Shown here: piece after piece, positions 33,260 to 45,200 of the stretch
How positions within the stretch are numbered: position 1 is the first letter of the stretch
How the letters are laid out: each line of letters starts with the position of its first letter
DNA from: Telopea speciosissima
Taxonomy: Eukaryota > Streptophyta > Magnoliopsida > Proteales > Proteaceae
Direction of reading: 5' to 3'
NCBI RefSeq assembly: GCF_018873765.1
Contig: NC_057916.1
Span: 12,893,501-12,957,500, forward strand
Length of the DNA: 64,000 bases
Program-made: the position numbers and the translations under genes
Notes under the pieces: model-generated
Database searches by the model: none
What the model saw: the letters and a program-made list of their open reading frames with translations, nothing else
What the model was told of the DNA's origin: nothing

Positions 33260-36200
33260 ATGCCGAGCAAGAAGCGAAGGAGACTAGAACGTCCAACCAT
33301 TCATCCGCGCAACAAATATTTCGCGAATGCACCGGATTTTCGTCTACTGGCGTCGCTATACCCGTCATTTGAACCCTACGTCTTCTATTCTCAAGACGGT
33401 CGGCCTAAGATCGATTGGACCGATTTTAATGCCACAAGAGAGCTCACAAGGGTCTTACTTGATCATGATCACAGTGTCAAATGGTAATCTCCCGTTTAAA
33501 AGCATTTTGGTGTTTTATGGATTTTCTCTCTGTACCTGTTTTAGGAATTCATGTTCTCGACTGTAGACTTTAGTCACACTAGGGTTTATCCCTTATTCCA
33601 GGTTTACAATTTTAAAATTCCGCTCGAGAATGGTAAATTTCTGTTTTGGTTCTGGTGACTCTCTCCAACTCGGTATGTGGAAAAGAGGTCCAGTAGAAAA
33701 CTAATCACGAGGCTCACCTTCTTTGCTGTTTTCAATTGAAAACATCTATTTTTCTGGGCGACGAAATGTAACTAAAGAATGGAATTATTCCTTATTTCTT
33801 CTTTCTGAAGGGAGGGGAAAAATGAACCTCTGTCTCTGTATCTTTCTTTTAATTGATAGCTTTAAAATGATTTGTTTCTATTTGGATTTTTGATGTTTCT
33901 CTTTACTCCTTATTCTTTCTTTTTCTTAAAAGAAAGAAAAGAAAAAAGAAAAAAAAGCAAAAAATCCCGACAAAAGGGTGGTAAAGACTATTGCATTGGC
34001 CTTGTTTACGATTTGAAGGTGTAGGGTTCCATCGTTCAGTTGCGACTGTTTAAATTCTTAATAGATACTAAATTTGCTAATGCCAATTTGCAGGTGGATT
34101 CCTGATGGGCAACTCTGTCCTACCGTACCTAACAGATCCAATTACATCCATTGGATTGAAGATCTTTTATCATTAGAAGTCACTGCGAATACTAAAACCA
34201 ATAAAGATAAGGTTAAGGGCTTCGATATTGGAACTGGAGCGAACTGCATATACCCACTTCTTGGTGCATCTCTTCTAGGTTGGAGCTTTATTGGGTCAGG
34301 TGGGCATTCTGGTCCTTTCCATATGCTAACATGTTTTGCAAAGTTGCATTGTGGTTGTATCATTAGCATCTTTTGCAAAGTTGCATTCTGGTTATAATTT
34401 TCTGTTGCTTGAACATTAAACATTTATTACAAGGGCACTAGCATCTTTTGCAAAGTTGCATTCTGGTTATATTTTTATGCTGCTTGAACATCAAACATTT
34501 ATTACAAGGGCACTAATTTTGATAAACTTGGTTTCAGATTTTACTGATGTTGCACTAGAGTGGGCGGAAAGGAATGTTAAGAATAATCTACATTTATCAG
34601 AGTTGATTGAAATTAGGAAGGCTGGAGACATGGGGCAGACCTGCTCGAGGGAAGAAAATTGTAATGATCAGTTGGTTTCTGGTGAAGCCAAAGCAGGCAC
34701 ATCAGAGATATCTTGTGAGAAAGCATTAGACCCAGATTCGCAGGACGTGGTTTCAGATACAACGAAGGGTTATTATGGACCACCTGTACTTCTTGGTGTT
34801 GTCAAGGATGGTGAGTGTTTTGACTTCTGTATGTGTAATCCTCCCTTTTTCGAGAGCATGGAGGAAGCAGGACTAAATCCAAAGACATCATGTGGTGGGA
34901 CACATGAGGAGATGGTTTGTCCTGGTGGAGAAAAGGCATTTATCACTCGTATTATCGAGGATAGTGTTGTCCTAAAGCAATCTTTCCGGTAACATCTTAT
35001 TATGTTTTTTGTAGTTTCTGTTGCCTTCAGTCTAAGTACTTTTGATGAAAGAGGGAAGACATTTACCTGTCATACTCTTCACTGATGTGGTTATAGGTGG
35101 TACACTTCATTGATTGGGAGGAAATCTAACCTTAATTACCTAATTTCAAAGCTCTGGGAGGTGGGGGTCACCATAGTGAAGACTACTGAATTTTCTCAAG
35201 GACAAACATGTCGATGGGGTATTGCGTGGTCTTTCATGTCTCCTTCTAAGAAGTTGATATCATCCCATGTGGCAGAGAAGAATAACTTGTCCTTCATGCT
35301 TGAGGTCTGAGACATTCTTACAGCTTGCATTCGAGAAGACCATGTCTGCCTGTAACTACTTTCATGCTATCATTTTTTTAGATAATTCTTTCTATTTTCA
35401 TCAGTTTAAAGAATCCCATTTAGTTGCACAGCCTGCACTATGTGATCTTTGAAGCTGTGACTGAGGGCATCTCTGTCTTCATAAAATGTTAATGCTCTCA
35501 CTAATTGGAAACTAGATGTCTCTTTGATGCAGATAAGTCATCTAAGGGGCTTAATTTATTGGAAATAAGCTTTGGCTTGGGTTATGTATGTGTTGGGCAT
35601 TTGATCCCATGGGTTTACTTTATAATTGGCCAATTTAATGAGCCTCAAATAGGGTTAGGAAGTAGAAAAACGGGATTTACTTCATTAGTTTAGTTAGAGT
35701 CCTATTTTGAGTATGTTTTCTTTAATATTTCACTTTCCTAGTCAATTTAGGTTACCTTATTAGTTAAAGATTGGGTTAGGCCTTTCCTTTTTGGTGTCTA
35801 AGTCTATTTTTGAGTATTCTATATAAGTTTGTAAGGGAGGCCAGCATTGTACACGAATTTGAATGAACAGAAAAGTTTGCTTATGCAATGTTGAAAATCC
35901 TGAGATAGCCAACCCCAACCTTTCCCCATCCCTTTCCATCGGTTCTTGATTCCAAACCCTAGTTTTAGTCAAATCGAGTTCAAGAGTGTTACAAGCTTTT
36001 GGGAATTTTTTTCAACTGAGTGTCACATCGATTTCTTGAAGATTACCACATCAAGATCATTGCTGCTTCAACAAGTTACAATTTTGTGGGTTTTATTATT
36101 TATTTATCTTATTCACTTGTGGTTACCGATTTGAGATCATCTCATTCTCCTCCAACCAATTTGTCTCTTGGTTATCTTTTGAGATCTCATCATTCTTGTT

Positions 36201-39200
36201 CTTTTGAGATCGTATTGTTCTCTTTTGGATCCCATTGCTCTCTTTCTTGTTCTTTGGAGATTTTCTATTTGATCCTGCTTGGGATTAGACCTATTCTGGT
36301 TCTAGTCATATATTACTCTTGTGTGAGTGGATTGCTGAAACTGGTAGTCTGGTACTGATTACTGAAAATAGAAGTGTCTATCAAAGATGTCATTTGGTTT
36401 GTCGGAACTGGTATTAAACCAACCGGATCAAAGATGAATAGAAAACTTATGCTTATGAGGTCACACTTAATCATATATTGTCAACAATAGGATTTCAAGG
36501 TTTTTCTATGTTTCCCAAATTTTTTTCAGCTTCATAATGTTATTCATTACTTTGTACCTTGATCATATCCAACCGCCTGAGTAGTCTTCATGAACATTCC
36601 CAACTTTATCAAATAGGAGAAGCTATGGAGGATGTATAGTTCGATAACCTAATACTTACACTTCACCCTTGTACAACAGGTGACATTAAGATGTAGGACT
36701 GGAGGAGCTTATTGTTCTCCTTTTTTCACTTCAATTTTTGTTGCTATCCACTTCAGCTGGCATGTGTTTTGTTATCCTGTATAATAATGGAGATGCCAAC
36801 TCTATATACATGAATTTAATGGATTCATAGGGGAAATGTCAGCTTCCCTACCTTTACTCCATAGAATTCAGATATTCTGTTCAAAGATACAGTTGATGGT
36901 GAGAGGGACTAAGAAAGGATTGTATTCATCTGTCTGTGCATATTACAGTCCTTGGGATATTAGAAAGCCATGCTGCAGTTGAGATTTAATTAGCTTTTAA
37001 TGATTATCAGTAGTTATTTGTTACAGCTCTAAATGGATACACTTGGATTCTTGTTGCATGGATTGCTCTAAAATGGAAGAAGTTTTTGTGTCAGACACCT
37101 TTTGGTCCCTGAAACTCCAAATATTCCAGTGCAACAATTCTGAAAGGTTCATACTTATAGACAAATTAAATTTGTACAGACTGCCGTATGAATTTTTTGT
37201 AGCTGCAGCATGTCAGCAATAAAATTGTCACATCTATTTGTACTCGTCTATGTGCATGTGATACAATTCATAAGATTGTCTCGCTGTTTAATTGAATATA
37301 GTGCTTATTACATGTGAATCATTAATTTCAGTTACGGATTTATATTGCGTGTATGCATGATGTCAGATTCTGACTCCGGAGCCCTTTTATATTGGCAACA
37401 TAGGTTGGTTTTTAAGAATGATTATCTTAGCAGCGATCTCCATTATGGAGCGCAGTAACCTGATGATTAACTTTAAGCACGGCATGAGGAGGACACTATA
37501 TGAGTAACTGAATCTCCTTGGGTTCTGGGGAAAACATAGATATTAAGGGAAAGGGGTTGGGCTTGGTGGGGTGGCTGTTAGTTTTTACACAATATTTGTT
37601 TTACTCAGTGAATTTGTTGACAACATTTTAAGTTTTTAACCTCTCAACAATGTTATATAACTCATGTAGATCACAGGTCCATGTGTAGCCTCAGGAACAA
37701 GCCCCAAAACCAGTCCAGTGTAGTTGTTGGATTCAACTGCTGCGAGAGGCAGCCTGGTTTCTGATGATGTGTCATGTTTTTGTTGGTTCAATGGAACATA
37801 CATAAGGCAGCCCCACAGATAGAAGCATGAAGGAAAAGAAGGGATCAAGACAGAAATTTGAAAGGAAAAATACCGTTCACATGAACAGTACCCGAGTTAC
37901 TGTTCACGTGAACAATGATTTTGCGGCATATATGGACAGCTTTGTTCTGATTTTTGTTTAGATATGTTAGTTTACCTTGTTTCTATTTTTAGTTTCTAGT
38001 TTGGTGGTAATAAGAGATTAGATAGTTTCTAAATTCAGTTTTAGCAAGTTAGTACTGGTTTCTAATTTCAGATTTAGAAAGAAGGCTTAACTTTTGTTTA
38101 GAAGTTTCTATTTCAGTCCTTTGTTTCCTTTTAGTTACATTTAATTTCTATTTTGTAATCCTCCCAACGGCCAAAAGGGGAGTTACTATTTGTTATCCTG
38201 CTTTAATTATATATAAATGTAAGAGGCTGTATTGATCAGCCAACGATTATAGATGAATGAAATCTGATTATTGCTTTGTGAGAGACAGCTCCTGTGAGAG
38301 ACAGGTACGGTGAGAGGCCGTGGGTGAGAGACTCGGGAGAGAGAGAGAGAGAGAGGCTCAATCCAAATTATCCTCCTTCTATTTTTTTTTTTTTTTTTTT
38401 TAAATTTTCATTGTGTGATGACTGTGATCTTCTAATTTTTTTCCTTTTTTTTTATTTGCATTGTGTGATCTGCTACAAGTTCTACGATCCATGAGTAAAT
38501 CTGCTGCTGAACAAAGTGATCGATCTTTTATTCTGTCCAACAATTGAATAACGATTTTGAGTATCAATTCTGGTCTATCATTGATTCTACTGTAGAGTGG
38601 TTCTTAGTTGAATTGACATCTACAATGACTGTATCAGAGCTTATGATGTTGGTCACGTACTTGTAAAATTCTGAGAGTTGATTTCATTTGTTTAAAAGGT
38701 GGGTTTAATTTCATAATTTTGAATTCTCTTGAGGGGATATGAGATTCAAAACCACCAGATTTAAGGTGAAATATGAATGCAAAGGAGTCTGCTTGAGTTG
38801 TTTGGCTTCTTAGGAATGCTTAGGTCTCAAGTCTATTAACACCATGAAAGACATAAGTCTTTTAATTCTCAAAATCCCTAGATTTAGTGGTTGAATTTTA
38901 ATCTTGTTAGTCAGTTTTTTAGGCCTTTGGATCATATTTTGTTTGTTATGTCTTATGATCATATTACCTTCAGCCCTTCACAGTGTAATTTACTAGTAGA
39001 TGATAATGAATTATTGGTTGTGTGGTGTTTTCACCCTTTCACTATGCAGTTATGAATTTCTGATAATCTGGTTATTGCTTTATGAGCTGTTATGTCCCAA
39101 GTACTCTCTTTCCTCTCAAAGTATTGGCGATTTCATGTTTGATCATTCTTATTCATTAGTTGGACATACAAAACTGCAGTTTACATAATTAAATGGCTTG

Positions 39201-42200
39201 GTAATTACTTGATATAATTGTGTAATTTCAAGTAACTCCAAAACATGTTTTAGAAGCCAGTTCTAAATGAGGATATCTTACTGTAGGAGTTTCATCATCA
39301 CATAATATTAGCAGGACAAATAACTGCTGTTTTTATACTTGAATGGCTTGATCAATTAGTTGATACAGTTTTGTAAAATTGGCTAGAGTAGGAAAAAGAC
39401 TGTAGTGTTAATTGAGTTGAGTTCTGAAACTTTAATGTTGGTCTTTACTGTTTAATAATCTCCAGAACACATTTTTGGAAACCAGTTCCAAATGAGACTG
39501 AAACAATTAATTATTGTACAATTACATGTTATGTAGCATATTACATAAAGTGCTTGGCTACTTTTTTTGTTTCTTTCAAAAGTGGTGGGGATTGCTTGTG
39601 CTGTTCTGGCCCAAGAGGTCAGTGCACTTAACATCTAGACCGGGCAGTGATCCTTTAAATAAAAGAATGTGGAAGAATTAAATAATTTAAGAGCTATAAT
39701 CCTGAAAAAGTAGGCATTCGGCATGCTATCAAATTTCACTTAGGGTTTTTTGAGGTCATCAGTTCGACTCTCAACCTCCTCCCTATGGTAGTTTTCAGCT
39801 CTTTGGATGGTCCGACTATCTGGTTTGGACTGTCCAGATTTTCCAATCATCACAAAATGGTCCTGATGGCACGCACTAACTAGGAATTCCCTCCAAAGCC
39901 ATCTTTTGTTCTATGCCCATGGTCAAACTGATTGAAGTATGTTTACATACTGGTAGGGGTGCACTTAGCCAATTTCCCAGAGCTTGGTGGGGCAAGATCG
40001 GAGGGTTGAAGCGCACCTGGGGAAAAGCAGACTTCAGAGTCCGTCCATTCAGGATGTCGGCACACCAACCGGATCAAAATCCCAACCGAATCAAGTTGAT
40101 CAGATGACTCAGACCAATAAAGGAGGTCGCGATGGAACATCGATCGCAATAAGGAGACTTACCGGCGATTAGGACAAGATCGTAAGGATGCTAAATGGCA
40201 AACCAGAAACGAAACAGAATCTTTTAATCAAAGGATAGTTCAGATTAGGGAAAATATTGATAATAGGAAATCGGGTTTTTAAATGGGCTTAAAATTTAGG
40301 TCGAATGTGGATTAGGTAAGGGAGAAAAGTTGCTCAAAGTTACAGCAAAATCAGATGGTTAATTCTGGAGTTAGGAATCCTAGTAGAGATAGGAGAAAAG
40401 GGTAAAAAGAGGTAATTTCAGACAATTGGCTGAGTGGATGGATATGAAACTTGGATCGAGTCTCTGTTAAGGTTTGAAGATGATTTGATCAAAGTTTCAG
40501 CAGGTTCTAATGGTTAGATTTGGCTAGGCAGAATTCTCATGAAAAACACGTAACATGTAACCTTCTAGAAGGGAAGAAGATCTAGTTGCAGTTTTTCAGT
40601 TTTAAACTTACTTGTTGATGGTAGACCTTGATTTCAGGACTTCAAAGTAATAAATCAGTATGGAGGATGTAGAGAAAAACCAAATGACCCACCCGGGCTT
40701 CCTACCGTAAGGTGTCAATCGGATCGAACACCAATTCCTTCTTCCTCGATCAAACACAAGGTTTCTTTATCAATGGAGAAGAGGAGCAGCAATAGCAGCA
40801 ACTTTGTTTATAAAATTCGTATACCATGCTTTCCCTCTTTACAACTTTATATAGAAATTTCAAAAATAGACTCAAACTCTAAAAAGGAAAGAGGCCTAAA
40901 CCAATCCTTGATTAATAAGGTAACCTAAACTGACTAGGAAAGTGAAATAATAAAGGAAACAGACTCAAACATGGCTGGACTTATAGAATCCTAATCCAGC
41001 CCAACTAAAACACTTACTAACAATTACTTGCAACTTAAACTGAACAATATAGAACCGGTTCAATTGAACTAACCTTAAACAACTTAAAAATAAACTAAAT
41101 AAAGAAACAAATTAGCTAATCCCGTATGTAACTTCATTACCCATACTTTAGGTTCATAAAAGTGGCCTTACATTGAAAACCCATGAAATCAAAGGTCCAA
41201 CATGTATACAACCTAATCCTAGACTTATTCCTAAGCAAGCCCAGTTTGGTGATGAATCTGCATCAAATATCTACATCAGATGGGAAAGAAGGGTATTAGT
41301 TTAGGGTATGTACGAATTGAATATCACTGATCTAAGTAAGACTGGAAAATAAAGCAAGAGAATGGAGGTGGAAGTGAAAAGGTAATGACACTTCAAAAGC
41401 TGGGAGAGAATGAGAGGGTTATCATTTGCTCGAAAATTCTTCAGTGTTTTTTTATTTGGTGAAGTGATTATGTATTTATAAAGTGACCCTTGGGGTTCAG
41501 GAAATAGATCCTAACATAAAACCAAGTAAAGACTGAGCCCAAACCAACTCAAAATAAACATAATCCCATGACCAGAGCAGACCCTGACCCATTCTCGCAA
41601 ATTGTCCAAAATGGCCTTGACTTAATAACTGAAAAACTAATCAACAGCTAGGTACCTATTATTCCTAGCCATATGATGCCAATAATCTTAAGACATAGTC
41701 AACAGAAACCTGTGAGTGGAGCCCAAGGCTACTGCAGCTCCCGTGTGGGCCCCACAATAAGTTCAGTCTTTTGTCCGCAGAATGGCCTTGAAAGAAATTC
41801 CTCTTCAAAGTGAAACTTTGGCCCTGGATGAGGTCCATTGACCAGTCAATGGTTCTTGACCCCCAAGAGGTTGTAACCTTGGACTTGAATGCCACCTGTA
41901 GCATTCAATTCTCTAAACAGTGACAGCTGGTCCTATCTGGTTTTGCAAAACCTGTCTCGGCATATAAATGTAGAGCCCTATCTAATGTTAAGCTTTTATG
42001 CTTTGTTAGAATCATCAGAATCCTATAACCAGACTAGAATAACTAGAGAAGGAAGAAGGGAAAGAAGAGAAGAGGAGAGGAAGAGGAGCACGCAAGTTCC
42101 AAAGGTGGGAGAGAACCTGCGGCTAGAACAGAATGTTCTACCGTAGGTCTGTCCCTCTTCTATTTATAACTAAAACATAATAAAAAAATAGGACAATAAT

Positions 42201-45200
42201 GCCCCTACAGCCAACCAACATTTCTGTTCTAGCCGCAGGTCTGTCCCTCTTTTATTTATAATTAAAACATAATAAAAGACAGGACAATAATGCCCCTACA
42301 ACCAACCAACATTACAAAGGACTCAAAAACCGATAGAAAAGAAAGAGAAAGACCAAACTGCCCCTAACGCTAATACTTCAACATGCTTATTTGACTGTAT
42401 TGCCTGTGGACCTTAAATTTATGCTCATTAACATGTGGACACATCAGGGTGCAAATTGCCTGTTATACCTTCTCCCTTCTCTATTGATGAGAGTTTCTCT
42501 CCCAGCAAAAGGAAGGGTTCAGAAACCAATATCACCAGTTGACTAGGGCAAAAGCCACGAGTTTGTAGTAGTTGGTCCTGTTGACATCAAAAGCACCATA
42601 AATAAGAAATAAAGAAATTTAAAAGTAGAAAGGTTGAAAACTTGTGTTATTAAGTAATTATTTAGAAGTTAAAATTTGTTCAAATGATTCTGAAGCAGAT
42701 GAAACTTAGAAGTGGGCTTATTTTAGTGAAAATAAGCCTTGGGTTGGGTTATATACATGTTGGGCCTTTGGTCCAATGAGTTTTTATTGTAATGGGCCAC
42801 TTTATTGAGCATAAAATATGGGTAGGAGTAATGAATACAGGATTTACTTTATAAGTAAGTCTAGTTAGAGTTCTATTTCTTTATTGTATTTGTTATAAGT
42901 GTTTTAGTTAGGATGGAATAGGTTTCTAAGAGTCCAGCCTTGTTTCAGGCTCTTTTCTTTATTATTTCAGTTTCTTAGTTTAAGTTATCTTATCAGTTCA
43001 TGATTGGTCCTTGGTTTAGGCTTTTCCTCTTTTGAGTTTGCGCCTTTTATACAAGTTTGTAAGGGTCTACAACCTTGTACACGAATTTAAATAATGGATT
43101 TGGCTTTCAACCTTTTGGTTTTGTGGTGATTCCGAACCCCTTGCTGTGGTGATTCTAAAGTTACGGTACTGGTGGTTGTTTGTTGCAACCTGGGTTCCCA
43201 ATACCTTGCTTTGGGTTGCTATGGGCCCACCAAGATGAAAGTAACTCAAAATTATATGGTCAATGGCAGTTCTGTAAATATTAAAACAATTTAGGACTTT
43301 ATTTGAAGGAATAAAGGGCCTTGGATCAGAACTGTAATTAAATTTTGTGAAAGAATGCTTTTCTGGAATTTTAGACGAAGGTGGAACAAAACAAAACAAA
43401 AAATCAGAAGAGTAGGGGTTATGTGTATTATAACCTGATCCTTTGTAATTAAGAAGATTATCCTTCTTCCTTGGTCTGAAACTGATTCATATAGAAACAG
43501 TGGAGACCCAGGCTTGATTCAGGAGTGAGAACTCATTCGTTTGAAGGCTAATCAATCTGAAACTTGAGGGCAAGGTCGCTAACTTGAAGACTTATTGATC
43601 CCAACTGGTAATCACCCAAATAACAAATAATAAAATAATGTTGAATTGCTGAAACTGAACCTAGCGAAGGTTCGGGAATCAGATCTGAAACTGGGTCGAG
43701 TCTCAGCGCTATGACATTCTTCTGGGGCGGAACTGGGCAGGTTAAGTTTCCATAGGAGTATATTCGACACACGAAAACTCAGGCAGAAAAGAGAAGAGTC
43801 AGCAGAGTTGGATTTAAATTTTTTGGACTGCCAATGCCGCCAGAAACAGAGGATGGCTGCAGATGAAATTCAGCAGGAGGGAGAAAATATACAAAATAAA
43901 AGAAAGAAGAGTTGGGAAGATCAAAATATTATTTAAAGGAAAAAAAACAGTAAATAACAAATGACAAAAATAACCCTCAAACTAGTAAACAAACCCCTAT
44001 AAACCCCTATTGAGCTCGGTAACCGCCTCATGGCTCCAGCCCTGCAGATCAGGTGGTGGTTCCTGATCATGTACTTTGTATTTAGTTTCAATTTAAAAAA
44101 CCCAATATAATCCTATTGTTTTCAAGAGTCCTAGTTTGTTTCTTTCTCTGCAAAATCTTCTATTTTCTGGATCGATCTTTCCATTATGATTTTTTATTTC
44201 AGTTAAGGATTCTGTTTGCTGCTTAATCAGCATATCAGTCTCTTAACTGAATCTGTTATGAAATTACAAATTTCCTGCTGTCAAATTTTGGTTCCCAGTC
44301 AGAAATTTCAGTTTCATATCTTAGGAAGGATTCTGACATATTTTAAAATCTGACTATTGTAATGTTTAGAATTTTGACGGTTTGTTCCCCTGCACCTAAT
44401 AGAATATTTGACCAGTATATTGACCAGGTTGGATCCTTTGATAGTCTGATATTTTTCAATTCTGGTTTGTCTTCATTCCCTTTGATGCTGTCGTAAGCTG
44501 ATCTCCCACTGGATACTCCTATTTTGGGGTCCGCACTGCATTATATTCTGAAGAAAAGGAGCAGCATGGCAACATTTTTAATAGTTGTAATCATAGAAGA
44601 TTCATGGTTGGTCTAGACTCCACACACATTTTTCTAGAGGGAACCATTGGATCAGCCAATAAAAACGATAGTAAATTGAAAGCGAAAGATTCAAAATCTG
44701 TTAGAATCAATGCGAGCATATTTCGTGGCCCTTGTTGTGAGCGAGTGGTTGTATAGGAAACTTTTTATTATCTTTCAATGACTGGTAGGTTTATTCACTG
44801 GGGACTGGAAACCTTCTCACTGGTGGAGACTTGTGTTGTATGGACTTGCAACTCTAAGAGGGAGGAGATTTCATTGTCTTAGATAATCTAAAGCTTTGGA
44901 GTCCACCTTGAATATGTCATTCAACTGGACTTGGACAGCAACTTAAAAGGTAGTGGATTCCTTGGCTGGGAATGAGGTTTCTAGGTTGTTTCCTCTGTAG
45001 GATCTTCCTCCTTTTTGTAGTTATTTCTCTTCTTTGGGGATTGCTCGTGTTAGCCTCTAGCTGTATGTTCCATTCCTTTTTCCCCTTATTTAAATAAATG
45101 CTACATTTTAATTTATCCAAAATAAAAAAGAAGGATTTTATGTTGATCTCAAGTTAATATATGTTTTTTTTTTGCATGTTAATCTGATAGTGTAATTATC

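Noticed and set aside
39900-40170. Overlapping frames in FIO1 intron 4
   Set aside because: GC-richer patch open in several frames on both strands, with no recognisable protein; it lies inside an intron of an intact gene.
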